DNA of 64,000 nt. Origin: Granulicella mallensis (GTDB lineage Bacteria; Acidobacteriota; Terriglobia; Terriglobales; Acidobacteriaceae). Positions 1 through 9,670 of this stretch are shown one piece after another (position 1 is the stretch's first letter; each line of letters starts with the position of its first letter). The position numbers were made by a program, and so were the translations under genes. The notes beneath the pieces were generated by a model. It had not been told where the DNA came from. It saw nothing but the letters and a program-made list of their open reading frames with translations, and searched no databases. Location of the stretch: NCBI RefSeq assembly GCF_014203225.1, contig NZ_JACHIO010000029.1, positions 16,349 to 80,348 of the forward strand, in the 5' to 3' direction.

Positions 1-388
1 TGGCGTGGAAGAAGTGATTGAACCCGACTTCGAGCAGCGTGGCGAGTGAGGAGTAGGTGGAGATGTGTCCGCCGATGCCGGCGTCGTATTTGTTCTGCTT
101 GTGCACCATCGCCATGGCGTTCCAGCGGATGAGCGCTTCGACGCGGCGTTCGAGCGAGCGGTCGCCGGGGTAGGGGACTTCGTCGTGCTTGGGGATGGTG
201 TTGTGGTAAGGCGTCGTGACATCGCCGGTGGCGGAGACTCCCGCCTCGCGGGCGCGAGTGCGGAGAGCGGAGAGCAACGCGGCGCCTTGTTCCCAGTCCT
301 GGGCGACGACTTCGTCGAATGCTTCAATCCACTCTGCGACCTCTGCGGTCATGTCTGTCTTTACGGCCTCATCGACGTTTGTCGGCAT
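1..388 (-). CDS. aceE: Pyruvate dehydrogenase E1 component, N-terminal part (runs off window)
   Basis: This is the first ~129 residues of the homodimeric, thiamine-diphosphate-dependent E1 subunit of the pyruvate dehydrogenase complex, which decarboxylates pyruvate and passes the acetyl group to E2. The translation from ATG 388 contains YPGDRSLERRVEALIRWNA, GGHISTYSSLATLLEVGFNH and FFHA, which line up with the conserved N-terminal part of E. coli AceE (NTIP, YPG..ELERR, IRWNA, GGH..SF.S.A, FNHFFRA). A purine-rich AAGGGGA lies about 9 nt upstream of the ATG and supports this start. The rest of the gene, including the cofactor-binding core, lies left of the window, so completeness cannot be judged. 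Identification is by motif recall and is firm. Confidence 0.93.
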   Translation of the reverse strand, partial: MPTNVDEAVKTDMTAEVAEWIEAFDEVVAQDWEQGAALLSALRTRAREAGVSATGDVTTPYHNTIPKHDEVPYPGDRSLERRVEALIRWNAMAMVHKQNKYDAGIGGHISTYSSLATLLEVGFNHFFHA

Positions 389-509
389 TTATACAGTCCC
401 CTTGTATGCAAACTTCCACTGTTACGATAAATGTTCCTTATGGGGATGCGCTAGGGAGTGGGGTCCTGGCTGGGCTGGAAGAGCCGGTATTCGCGCGTTG
501 GCTTTAGTT

Positions 510-791
510 TTGAAGGGGGGCTTCAGCCCCGCCGTATAAGGCACTTCCACAAAAAACGGCTTCAGCCGCAGAGGGAACGATGCTGGAGATCGCAATGCAT
601 CCCCAGCGACGAGCGCGATGGGCTTGAGAACCTTGCCTGCATCAACGCAATCTCACTTCTTTGCGTCAGGGGCAGTACCGGTTCTGTGGGGGAGAAGAGT
701 GGGTTTGCACTGACATCGTCCCCTCCGTGGCTAAAGCCACTATCGGTGGGAGACCTTTGACGGCGGGGCTGAAGCCCCGCCCCTTCAAAGC
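510..791. repeat. REPIN-like intergenic element bounded by inverted GGGGCTTCAGCCCC hairpins
   Basis: The 457-bp gap 389-845 has no convincing gene. It holds two inverted ends of about 27 bp: TTTGAAGGGG followed by GGCTTCAGCCCCGCCGT at 510-535, and its reverse complement at 759-791. Each end carries a short palindrome (517-530 and 765-778). Two more small palindromes lie between, CGGCTTCAGCCG at 557-568 and GTGGCTAAAGCCAC at 727-740. The doublet layout resembles REP/REPIN elements. No transposase is visible nearby. Confidence 0.7.
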
Positions 792-845
792 AAAACTGGG
801 TTGAAACTCTGCCTTCAAAGATAAAACCCGGGCTATTGGCTGTTT

Positions 846-2057
846 CTAGGTTGAGTAGTCGGCGTTGATGCTGACGTACTCGTGGGTGAGGTCGCAGGTG
901 ATGAACTTCGACTTACCCTCGGCCTGACCGAGATCGAGATGGATGGTGTATTCACGTTCGCTCATGGCGGCGTGGGTAGCGTCCTCGTCGAAGGCTGCGT
1001 CCCGTGTGCCATGGGCGAAGACCGGCAGGCCGCCGATGGTGACAGTGACGGTCGCGGGGTCGAAGGCAACACCGGCCCGGCCAGCGGCGGCGAGCAGACG
1101 GCCCCAGTTCGGATCGGCGCTGGACCAGGCTGTCTTGCAGAGCGGCGAGGTGGCGATGGTGCGCGCGATCTGCTGGGCTTCGGCACTGGAGCGTGCGCCG
1201 GTGATCTCCAGCGTGACGACGTGGGTGACGCCTTCGCCGTCGTCGACGATGGCATGGGCGAGAGAGTCACAGACACTCCTGAGGGCTGCTTCAAAGGCGG
1301 GGACGGCTTCGCCTTTGGCTTCCACTTCGCTCTTTCCGCTGGCGAGCAGCAGCACGGTGTCATTGGTAGACATGTCGCCGTCGATCGAGATCGAGTTGAA
1401 GCTGCCTTCAACCGCCGGGGTCAGCATCGCGGCAAGATGTTCTGAGCACACCGCGAGGTCGGTGAAGAGATAGACCAGCATCGTCGCGTGCGGCACGAGC
1501 TGCGGGCCGATCATGCCCGCGCCCTTGGCGCAGCCGAAGAGATTGACCGTGCGGCCCTCGATCTCGAAGCTTGCATGAGCGACTTTAAGCTTGGTGTCGG
1601 TGGTCAGGATCGCGGTGGCGAAGGCCTCGGCGTGCTCGGGTGTGTCGCCGAGCGCGTCCTTTGCGGCGGGGATGGCGGCGATGAGTTTTTCTACAGGCAG
1701 CGGAACGCCAATAATGCCGGTGGAGGAGGGGAAGATCTCGTCGAAGACACAGCCGAACTGCTCGGCGACGGCGATGCAGCTCTTGCGGCAGGCGTCGATG
1801 CCGGGCTCTCCGGTGGCGCAGTTGGCATTGCCCGCGTTGACGAGGACTGCCGAGACGCGGCCGCCGGTTGCGGCCAGGTGTCTGCGCCCGACGGTCACGG
1901 GGGCGGCGACGACCTGATTGCTGGTGAACATGGCAGCTGCGCTGGCTCCGCCGTCGCAGACCGCGAGTGCGACGTCGGGCTTGCCGCTGGCCTTGATGCC
2001 GGCTTTGACGGAGGACCAGCGGAAGCCGAGGGGGAGGGGATGGGAGATCGTGCTCAT
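846..2057 (-). CDS. argJ: Bifunctional glutamate N-acetyltransferase / amino-acid N-acetyltransferase ArgJ
   Basis: ArgJ moves the acetyl group from N-acetylornithine to glutamate in the cyclic arginine pathway, and in bifunctional versions also makes N-acetylglutamate from acetyl-CoA. The product (~403 aa, normal length) shows the family landmarks in order: NAGNANCATG near residue 80, SSTGIIG near 113, and KGAGMIGP..PHATML, where the Thr of ATM (about residue 192) is the autoprocessing nucleophile that makes the new N-terminus of the beta chain. The C-terminus has the usual DLTHEYVSINADYST ending. ATG 2057 was chosen because it begins immediately before the conserved segment; a GTG at 2066 is possible. 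Divergent from thiC. No other arg biosynthesis gene is adjacent. Confidence 0.95.
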   Translation of the reverse strand: MSTISHPLPLGFRWSSVKAGIKASGKPDVALAVCDGGASAAAMFTSNQVVAAPVTVGRRHLAATGGRVSAVLVNAGNANCATGEPGIDACRKSCIAVAEQFGCVFDEIFPSSTGIIGVPLPVEKLIAAIPAAKDALGDTPEHAEAFATAILTTDTKLKVAHASFEIEGRTVNLFGCAKGAGMIGPQLVPHATMLVYLFTDLAVCSEHLAAMLTPAVEGSFNSISIDGDMSTNDTVLLLASGKSEVEAKGEAVPAFEAALRSVCDSLAHAIVDDGEGVTHVVTLEITGARSSAEAQQIARTIATSPLCKTAWSSADPNWGRLLAAAGRAGVAFDPATVTVTIGGLPVFAHGTRDAAFDEDATHAAMSEREYTIHLDLGQAEGKSKFITCDLTHEYVSINADYST

Positions 2058-2248
2058 CGATATCACTGTATCAAGGGCGATGGGTGTAATTGGTAACAGT
2101 CATCACGAGCATAGAAGCACGAAGGCATGGCAAGGTTTCTGAGCCAGGAGTCGTGGAACTGGTTCGGTAAGAGCAACGAACGACGAGGTGGCGAGCGACG
2201 AGGAGAACAGGGCTCCGGCGTATACTCATTCGATAACACCGGGAATAG

Positions 2249-3775
<1,527 letters not shown>

Positions 3776-3819
3776 TGAGGCAGAGTGTAGAGATTTAGAG
3801 CGTAGAGCGTAGAGAAACC

Positions 3820-3849
3820 AAAGGCCCGCGAGGCATATCGCGGGCCTTT
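3820..3849. terminator. Bidirectional hairpin terminator between thiC and the tonB-like gene
   Basis: Perfect 11-bp arms AAAGGCCCGCG / CGCGGGCCTTT around an 8-nt loop. The arms end in A and T runs, so the structure can act on both strands. It sits 45 bp after the thiC stop and 30 bp after the stop of the convergent gene. Confidence 0.85.
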
Positions 3850-3878
3850 GATTTTGTGCGGGATCGAAAGGGCACTCC

Positions 3879-4523
3879 TCAGCCGTGCTCGTAGTGGAAG
3901 AGCAGCTCCTGCTCGCTGTCTACCGGAACGCCGTTGCGTGTTGCCGGCTGGAAGGTCCACTGCTGGATTACTGCGAGGACTGTCTCGTCGATGCCGTGTC
4001 CGAGACCGCGAGCCAGCGATGACTTCGCGATTCGTCCTGTCTTATCGATGACCACGTCCACGACCACATCCCCATGCGTACCCGAGGGGAGCTGTGACAG
4101 GTCCGGCTTTGGCGAGGGATGGACAACCACCAGGGCGAGGGTCGTATCGCCCTCTCCGAGGGCATCGGCTCCCGTAGAGGAGCCCGCGCTCGTCGAGGCG
4201 GAGGTTGGGGCCGGTGTAACCGGGGTTGGGGGCGGCATGGGTGTGGGACGCGGAATTACCGGCTTGTTCGTGGGCAGTTTGGGTGTCTTGAGCGCGGAGG
4301 GCGGAGCGCTGATGCCGGGGGAGTAGGTGAGGAGCAATCGGTGGCCGCTGGGATCGCCGGGCAGTTGAACGGGTTTGAGGTGCGGTTGACGGCTATAAAA
4401 CAGCACGCCGAGAACAGACAGGTGAAACGCGATCGACGCTACCGCCCAATAGCTGTGCCGACGGCCCTGGAGCGGCAGTTCACCCTGTTGCAGCAGTGTC
4501 TTGCTGTACGGTTTCGTGTCCAT
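3879..4523 (-). CDS. TonB-family energy transducer
   Basis: A 214-aa protein with the TonB layout. A short cytoplasmic N-terminus is followed by one membrane segment (about residues 26-43, WAVASIAFHLSVLGVLF), then a Pro/Thr/Ser-rich spacer for the periplasm (PVIPRPTPMPPPTPVTPAP), and a C-terminal TonB box-binding fold. The last part has GDVVVDVVIDKTGRI, then VLAVIQQWTFQPATRNGVPV, the typical TonB_C pattern. TonB proteins couple the proton-motive force to outer-membrane receptors. ATG 4523 follows GAGGGGTGGA. No exbB/exbD or receptor gene is adjacent, so the partner receptor cannot be named. The family is firm, the specific role is not. Confidence 0.85.
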   Translation of the reverse strand: MDTKPYSKTLLQQGELPLQGRRHSYWAVASIAFHLSVLGVLFYSRQPHLKPVQLPGDPSGHRLLLTYSPGISAPPSALKTPKLPTNKPVIPRPTPMPPPTPVTPAPTSASTSAGSSTGADALGEGDTTLALVVVHPSPKPDLSQLPSGTHGDVVVDVVIDKTGRIAKSSLARGLGHGIDETVLAVIQQWTFQPATRNGVPVDSEQELLFHYEHG

Positions 4524-4624
4524 TCCACCCCTCGAAGGTAGGGTACACCTGACGGCAGTGTTTGTAAGACTTCAATAACAGCAGATTGTCAGCAGAAAAT
4601 CAGGGAAAAACTGGGCAATAACAT

Positions 4625-4705
4625 AGGGCCAACGGCCTGGCTCATCCCAGCCTGGGGCAAAGCCCCAGGCTGGTGGCGGTGCTGATGAGTCGGGCTTTCA
4701 GCCCT
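4625..4705. repeat. Half copy of the GGGCC..GGGCTTTCAGCCC hairpin repeat
   Basis: The stretch begins AGGGCCAACGGCC, continues with CTCATCCCAGCC and a TGGGGCAAAGCCCCA hairpin, and ends with TGATGAGTCGGGCTTTCAGCCCT. The same words occur in the same order in the full palindromic element at 17059-17244, so this looks like one degenerate arm of that family. It lies in the gap between the tonB-like gene and the M28 peptidase gene. Confidence 0.75.
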
Positions 4706-4740
4706 CTATAACTAGACACGGTTTCAGCGCTACGTGGCTT

Positions 4741-6897
4741 TCAGAGCCCTGCGGCTCCTTCGAGAATCGCCGCTGAGCGATTCAGTGCAGCGGCCAAGGC
4801 GTCTAGCTGTGCCTGTGTGCGGGCATTGTCGGCCTCGTCGATGCCTTCGTTGACGCCGGGGATGACTACGGCTGCGTAGCCGGTGAACTCGCCTGGAGCA
4901 TAGATGGTGTGCTTGAACCAAGGGCGTTTCGGAAGGCCTGCGTCGTTGAGCAGGGCGGATTCGGCGTTCCGGAGGGCTGCGTTCAACGGAGCGGCATCGA
5001 CGCCCTGGGTGGGCGCGGATTGCAGCCGGTAGGCACGCTCGCCGGCTGCGGCAAAGCGTTTGGCTGCCGTGGCGGCTGCGCTGAAGTCCACCTGCATCTT
5101 TGCTTCTGTGGCACGTGTCCTTGCTTCGGTGAGATAGCTTCCGATCTCGCTGCCATAGAGCTTGTAGTCGTAGGGCAGGACGTCGGCGTCGGCCATGTGG
5201 AGCACTTCAAGACCGAAGACACGGGCCTGCTGCTGTTCGTAGACGAAGGTGGGATCGGCGTTGCGGATGAACCAGTTGTAGTCGTCGAAGGTCGAGTGAT
5301 AGACGCCGTAAGGGCCTTCCGAACCGATGTCAGTGGAGGGAACGCCGAGATGCTGGATGAAGGGCGTGTAGTCGGAGCCGGAGCCCAGCGTGCCGATCTG
5401 TACGTCGTCAGAGCCTGCTTCATGTCTGTTGTGGGCGGGGGCTTTGCGACGGACGGCACCCTCATGCTGGTCTTTCAGCCATTGATCGTAGACGGTGCCG
5501 CCCTTGGGACTGGGAACTTCGCGCGTGACCTCGCGAACGAACTCCTTGAGCGACGGCACAGCTGAGGCATCGAAGTTTGGGCCGGCGACGCCGACATCGG
5601 TGTTGAAGTAGGCGACGGCGTGGGAGAGTTCGGCGGCGTGCATCTCGGCCCACTCGGTCGAGCCCATCAGGCCCTCTTCCTCTGCATCCCAGCTTCCGAA
5701 GACGATTGTCCGCTTCGGCTTCCAACCCTGCTTGAGCAGTACGCCTAAACCATGCACGGTTTCGAGCATCGCCGCTGTGCCGCTGTTGGGGTCGACCGCG
5801 CCGTAGACCCAGGCGTCACGATGATTGCCCGCGACGACCCAGGCATTGGGATCGTCGCCGGGGATCTTGCCGATGACGTCCCAGATGGTGCGCAGCTTGT
5901 AGTCCTGCTCAAGATGCATGTGCACCTTCACCGATGCCGTTCCGCCGAGGTGATAGGTGAAGGGAAGCGCTCCCTGCCACTCACGCGGCGAGAGCGGCCC
6001 ATCGAGATGCTGCAGGATAGGCGCGGCGTCCTGATACGACAGCGGATTGGAGGGGATCGACGGCTGATTCATCTTGGCCGGATCGGTGATGCGCTGCGAA
6101 TCGGGCAGGTCGGGGGTCGAGGCGATGCCGGGAGTTTCGGGATCGCCCGGATAGAGGGGAAGGAACTGCACGCTGCCACGCTGCACGGCAGAGGACGGAC
6201 GGAACGGCCCGCGAGGATAGACATCGCCGCGCGTGTAGCCATCGTCTGCCGGGTCGGAGTAGATCAGCACGCCCTTGGCACCGCGCTGCTGAGCGATATA
6301 AACCTTGACGCCGCGGAAGTTCGCTCCGTATCGCACGAGCACGATCTTGTCTTTGACGCTGATGTTCAGGGTGTCGAGCTTCTTGAAGTCTTCAAGCGTG
6401 CCGTAGTTGGCGTAGACGACCTCGGCGGTGACATCGCCAGAGGCCGAGGAGCCGTTGAAGGCGGGCAGGATGCGGGGATCGTCCTGGAAGGAGTCGCCGC
6501 CGTACTCCTTGGAATCGACGTGTTCCGGGGTAGGTCCGGACATGAGCTTTTTGCCCTGGGCGTCAAAGGCTTCGATCTCGATCTTGACCGGTTTATTCAG
6601 CAGCACGCGGAAGGGCACGATCTCGGTCTGCAGGCCTGCGGCTTTGAACTTTTCGGCGACGTAGAGCGCGGTCTTGTGGTCTTCGGGAGAGCTGGCCCAG
6701 TGGGGTTCGGCGGTCAGCGTCTTCAGGTGTTCGCCGGCAAGTTTCGCATCGGGCACAGGCATGAAAGCGGCGTCCCACTTGGCCTGCTGGGAAAAGTCGG
6801 CGTAGCCGAAGACCCTGGGCGTCTGGGCAAGTGCCACGGTGGAGAAGAGTGCAACGGCGCTGGAGACGAGAACGAGGTTCGACAGGGAGCGATTCAC
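4741..6897 (-). CDS. Secreted M28-family metallopeptidase, glutamate carboxypeptidase II-like
   Basis: A 718-aa exported peptidase with the architecture of transferrin-receptor-like/PSMA proteins. There is a signal peptide (about residues 1-24, ending ALAQ), a protease-associated domain interrupting the catalytic region (GKIVLVRYG, QQRGAKGVLIYSDP, DVYPRGPFRP), the M28 catalytic domain, and a C-terminal helical dimerisation domain. Zinc and catalytic residues are visible in VVAGNHRDAWVYGAVDPNSG (His, Asp), WDAEEEGLMGSTEW (Glu-Glu) and YGVYHSTFDDYNW (His). The family hydrolyses C-terminal glutamate-containing or other peptides; the substrate is unknown here. GTG 6897 is supported by AGAAGGA upstream. 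The gene stands alone between repeat elements. Confidence 0.9.
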   Translation of the reverse strand: MNRSLSNLVLVSSAVALFSTVALAQTPRVFGYADFSQQAKWDAAFMPVPDAKLAGEHLKTLTAEPHWASSPEDHKTALYVAEKFKAAGLQTEIVPFRVLLNKPVKIEIEAFDAQGKKLMSGPTPEHVDSKEYGGDSFQDDPRILPAFNGSSASGDVTAEVVYANYGTLEDFKKLDTLNISVKDKIVLVRYGANFRGVKVYIAQQRGAKGVLIYSDPADDGYTRGDVYPRGPFRPSSAVQRGSVQFLPLYPGDPETPGIASTPDLPDSQRITDPAKMNQPSIPSNPLSYQDAAPILQHLDGPLSPREWQGALPFTYHLGGTASVKVHMHLEQDYKLRTIWDVIGKIPGDDPNAWVVAGNHRDAWVYGAVDPNSGTAAMLETVHGLGVLLKQGWKPKRTIVFGSWDAEEEGLMGSTEWAEMHAAELSHAVAYFNTDVGVAGPNFDASAVPSLKEFVREVTREVPSPKGGTVYDQWLKDQHEGAVRRKAPAHNRHEAGSDDVQIGTLGSGSDYTPFIQHLGVPSTDIGSEGPYGVYHSTFDDYNWFIRNADPTFVYEQQQARVFGLEVLHMADADVLPYDYKLYGSEIGSYLTEARTRATEAKMQVDFSAAATAAKRFAAAGERAYRLQSAPTQGVDAAPLNAALRNAESALLNDAGLPKRPWFKHTIYAPGEFTGYAAVVIPGVNEGIDEADNARTQAQLDALAAALNRSAAILEGAAGL

Positions 6898-7000
6898 AAT
6901 GTGTCCTTCTCTGGTGTGAGCTTGCCTTGTTGGCGTGGCTGGGGTCTTACCGCTGGTCTTGTGGGGCGTGTTTCATTTTAGGCAGCATACACGAAGGTCC

Positions 7001-7060
7001 AGGGCTGAAGCCCTTGCGTTTAGGGGGATTGCAGCGGGCTATAGCCCGCTGCAATCCCCC
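7001..7060. repeat. Two hairpins: AGGGCTGAAGCCCT and a 38-nt perfect palindrome
   Basis: 7001-7014 is AGGGCTGAAGCCCT. 7023-7060 is a perfect inverted repeat with 18-bp arms (GGGGGATTGCAGCGGGCT and its complement) around an AT centre. The palindrome begins 29 bp downstream of the mscL stop, where it would also serve as a transcription terminator, and upstream of the M28 gene. It uses the same GGGCTNNAGCCC core as the other intergenic repeats in the window. Confidence 0.8.
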
Positions 7061-7088
7061 CTCTGCCTGTCTCCGAGATGCTTCAGAC

Positions 7089-7493
7089 TCAGGCCGTGAC
7101 CGGCTGTCCGCAGAACTTGCAGCGGGAAGCCGCAAGCGGAATCTCGCTCAGGCACTGGGGGCAGGTCTTGGTCGAGGGCTCGGCTGCAGGCGGGGGATTG
7201 AACTTCTTCATCAGGTATTGCGTGGGCAGCACCATGAAGAAATAGACCACGGAGGCGATGAGCAGGAAGTTGATGATCGCCGTGAAGAAGGTGCCGTACT
7301 TGATCTCGCCGCCATGAGCGTGGGCGACGAGGTAGTCGAAGTTTGGCTTGCCGATGATCGCGCCCAACAAGGGGTTGATGATGTTGGCGGTCAGAGCGGT
7401 GACGATCGAGGTGAAGGCAGCGCCTATGATGACGGCCACCGCCAGGTCCATTACATTGCCGCGCAAAATGAAATCGCGAAATCCTTTGAACAT
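7089..7493 (-). CDS. mscL: Large-conductance mechanosensitive channel MscL with C-terminal zinc ribbon
   Basis: MscL is a homopentameric inner-membrane channel that opens under high membrane tension to release solutes on osmotic downshock. The 134-aa protein begins MFKGFRDFILRGNVMDLAVAVIIGAAF, the family signature with the gating segment of TM1, followed by the periplasmic loop and TM2 (FFTAIINFLLIASVVYFFMVL). After the usual end it continues through a Pro-rich linker into CPQCLSEIPLAASRCKFCGQPV, a Cx2C-x10-Cx2C zinc ribbon where E. coli MscL has only a short helical bundle. The ribbon might replace or modify the cytoplasmic bundle; this is inference. A strong palindrome follows the stop codon. 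Confidence 0.95.
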   Translation of the reverse strand: MFKGFRDFILRGNVMDLAVAVIIGAAFTSIVTALTANIINPLLGAIIGKPNFDYLVAHAHGGEIKYGTFFTAIINFLLIASVVYFFMVLPTQYLMKKFNPPPAAEPSTKTCPQCLSEIPLAASRCKFCGQPVTA

Positions 7494-7569
7494 GAGTCCT
7501 CCGTGGGTTCGGTTTTAGGGTAAAGATTTCCCGGCGAGTATACCGCAACGACTCGGGTATTCTTTGTAG

Positions 7570-8277
7570 ATGCGTCCTGCCACCATGCGCGTACACCTGA
7601 TTTCGTTCGGTCCCCTGAAGACGATATTCCCTGAGGGGGGAGTGTGGCGAGAACTGCGTGTGGGGGAATCGGTCGCGGGTCTGCTGGCTTTGCTGCGCCG
7701 CGAGGGTGTGGTGGCGGAGGAGATGCTGCGCTCGGCAGCCGTTGCGGTGAACCATGAATATGCGGCGGAAGGGCATAGCCTCTGCGATGGCGACGAGGTG
7801 GCGATTCTGCCGCCTGTAAGCGGAGGTTCTGGAGATCTTGTCCAACTGGTGAGGGAGCCGATGGACGCGGTGGCCATCACGAACAGGATCAAGGCTGGGA
7901 CAGACGGTGCGGTATGCGTCTTCGACGGCATTGTGCGCGATAACACCAAAGGCCGCGCGACCCTGCATCTCGACTATGAGGCCTATGAGGAGATGGCGCT
8001 GCGCCAGATGCACGAACTGCGCGAGCAGGCGATCGCGAAGTTCGGCGTGCGCGAGGTGGCAGTGGTGCATCGCCTGGGGCGGTTGGTGGTTGGTGAGACG
8101 AGCGTGCTGATCGTTGTGGCTTCGGCCCATCGTGGAGCGGCGTTCGACGCCTGCCGCTGGCTCATCGACACGCTCAAGAAGACGGTGCCGATCTGGAAGC
8201 GGGAGCAGTTTGTCGACGGGGCCGTATGGGCTGACGGCGAGCCGTTTCCTCCGGACATTGCAGAGGCCAAACAATGA
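7570..8277 (+). CDS. MoaD-MoaE fusion, molybdopterin synthase
   Basis: One 235-aa protein carries both subunits of molybdopterin synthase, which converts cyclic pyranopterin monophosphate to molybdopterin. Residues ~6-86 are MoaD-like (ubiquitin fold) and end in PPVSGG, matching the Gly-Gly tail that is thiocarboxylated on free MoaD. Residues ~90-235 are MoaE (AVCVFDGIVRDNTKG, LDYEAYEEMA, VVHRLGRLVVGE, SAHRGAAFDACRWLID, PIWKREQFVDGAVW). Because Gly-Gly is followed directly by SGDL, the MoaD tail is not a free C-terminus, so cleavage after GG would be needed, as reported for mycobacterial MoaX. ATG 7585 is an alternative start. It overlaps the next gene by 4 bp (ATGA). No other moa gene is in the window. 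Confidence 0.9.
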   Translation: MRPATMRVHLISFGPLKTIFPEGGVWRELRVGESVAGLLALLRREGVVAEEMLRSAAVAVNHEYAAEGHSLCDGDEVAILPPVSGGSGDLVQLVREPMDAVAITNRIKAGTDGAVCVFDGIVRDNTKGRATLHLDYEAYEEMALRQMHELREQAIAKFGVREVAVVHRLGRLVVGETSVLIVVASAHRGAAFDACRWLIDTLKKTVPIWKREQFVDGAVWADGEPFPPDIAEAKQ

Positions 8278-9230
8278 GGTTGGCTGCCGTCGCGCTGGCT
8301 GCTGTGTGGTTGCCCGCCCTGGCAATGTCCCAGACGCCTGCCCAGCAGCCTGCGCCCATTGAGCGTCATGACCCTGAGATTCCAACCATTCATGTGGAGA
8401 GCCGGCTGGTCAGTGTGGCCCTCAATGTCGTGGATGAGCAGGGTGCTCCAGTGCCGGATTTGAGCGCTGCCGACTTTGAGGTGGCGGAAGATGGCAAGCC
8501 CCAGCGCATCGCCAACTTTGACCGCGAATCGACCACACCGCTGGAGATCGTGCTTGCCATCGACGCCAGCGAGAGCGTCTTCAACGATGAGCACCTGGAG
8601 CGCGAGGCCGCGAAGAAGTTCATGGCGTCGCTGCTGCGCAAACAGGACCAGATCGACCTGATGGACTTTGCTGACGACGTCGATGAACTTGTCTCCTTCA
8701 CCAGTGACGTGCAGAAGATCGACAGCGGCCTGGGACGGATTCATCACGGCGATGCCACGGCGTTGTATGACGCGGTCTATCTTGCGAGCCAGCGATTGGG
8801 TGAGACGCCTTCGAATGGGGGGCAGCGCCGCGTTCTTGTGCTTATCACCGATGGAGAAAATACGACGCATCACGGGAGCTATGACGCTGCTTTGGAGCAG
8901 GCGCAGCGTGCCGGAGCGATGATCTATGCGCTGATTATCGTGCCGGTATCGGCTGATGCCGGGCGCAATACCGGCGGGGAGCATGCGCTGATCCAGTTGG
9001 CCCGCGACACCGGCGGCAAGTACTACTACGTCGAGGACAAGCACGATCTCACGCCGGCGTTTCAGCATGTTTCGGACGATCTGCGGACGCAGTACACGGT
9101 GGGCTATTACGCGCCCCAGAAGGCTCTCGGCAGGGATAATCTGCGGCATATTCAGCTGCAATTGAAGGATCCGGCACTGCGTGCCCGCTATACGCTGCGC
9201 TACCGAACGTCCTATTATGCGAACCGTTAG
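8274..9230 (+). CDS. Secreted VWFA-related domain protein (Acidobacteria type)
   Basis: A 318-aa protein with a signal peptide (about residues 1-19) and a von Willebrand factor A domain. The metal-ion adhesion site is visible as AIDASESVF (DxSxS). Downstream are FADDVDELVSF, GDATALYDAVYLA (the conserved Thr/Asp region) and RRVLVLITDGENTTH. The C-terminal part (GKYYYVEDKHDLTPAFQHVSDDLRTQYTVGYY) matches the acidobacterial VWFA-related family (TIGR03436) as I recall it. These proteins are numerous in Acidobacteria and their function is unknown; protein binding outside the inner membrane is a reasonable guess. The start ATG overlaps the moaDE stop, so the two are probably cotranslated, though a functional link is not obvious. 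Confidence 0.85.
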   Translation: MRLAAVALAAVWLPALAMSQTPAQQPAPIERHDPEIPTIHVESRLVSVALNVVDEQGAPVPDLSAADFEVAEDGKPQRIANFDRESTTPLEIVLAIDASESVFNDEHLEREAAKKFMASLLRKQDQIDLMDFADDVDELVSFTSDVQKIDSGLGRIHHGDATALYDAVYLASQRLGETPSNGGQRRVLVLITDGENTTHHGSYDAALEQAQRAGAMIYALIIVPVSADAGRNTGGEHALIQLARDTGGKYYYVEDKHDLTPAFQHVSDDLRTQYTVGYYAPQKALGRDNLRHIQLQLKDPALRARYTLRYRTSYYANR

Positions 9231-9369
9231 CGCAAATCTCCTGTAGGTGTATCGCGAAACCACGACGCTTATGGCCGTTTTTCTCCAGAAAAAACGGCAC
9301 TGCACGCCCGATTCAACTTCCCGGCAACAGGAGATTTGCTCTAGAGTGGTTCGCCGTACAATCAAAGGT

Positions 9370-9660
9370 ATGGCGACGACGAAAAAGCGGCACAAGGGAC
9401 TACCTGCGGGAGAGACGGGACAGGAGGCGCTTTACCTGAAATCGCTCAGCGAGCGACAGGTTCCGGTCTCCGTCAAGCTGCGCGACGGCGAGGTCGTCAA
9501 TGGCTGGATCGAATACTTCGACGACATGATGGTGCGGCTCACGCGCGAAGGCAAGCCGAATCTCTTCATCTACAAGGCGCAGATCCGCACGATTACCGAG
9601 AGTGCCGGTGCAAGCACACGCCGCAGCGGCAATCGCGTAGCCGCAGCGGCAATCGCGTAG
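9370..9660 (+). CDS. Hfq-like Sm-fold RNA-binding protein
   Basis: A 96-aa basic protein whose core (LKSLSERQVPVSVKLRDGE, VNGWIEYFDDMMVRLTREG, FIYKAQIRTI) follows the Sm1/Sm2 pattern of Hfq (L..l..e..PV.iyL.nG..l.G.I..fD.f.v.L......iYK.aIsti). Hfq helps small RNAs pair with mRNAs. The usual YKHAIS motif is here YKAQIRT, lacking the His, so RNA-binding details may differ. The C-terminal tail is Arg/Ser/Ala-rich and its stop codon lies inside a 20-bp tandem repeat (9621-9670). ATG 9370 is preferred to the upstream in-frame start at 9247 because only from there does the protein resemble the family. Hfq-like is certain to me at fold level; functional equivalence is not proven. Confidence 0.75.
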   Translation: MATTKKRHKGLPAGETGQEALYLKSLSERQVPVSVKLRDGEVVNGWIEYFDDMMVRLTREGKPNLFIYKAQIRTITESAGASTRRSGNRVAAAAIA

Positions 9661-9670
9661 CCGCAGCGGC
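9621..9670. repeat. Two-and-a-half tandem copies of a 20-bp unit
   Basis: The unit CCGCAGCGGCAATCGCGTAG occurs at 9621-9640 and 9641-9660, followed by half a unit. Twenty bases is not a multiple of three. The TAG in the second copy is the stop of the Hfq-like gene, while removing one unit would shift the frame to a TAA at 9677. Confidence 0.9.

Noticed and set aside
389..509. Small coding frames between aceE and the repeat element
   Set aside because: Short, without start signals or recognisable sequence; the region is more likely the aceE promoter.
7983..9395. 470-aa minus-strand frame across moaDE and the VWFA gene
   Set aside because: It overlaps two genes with clear motifs and shows no recognisable domain.
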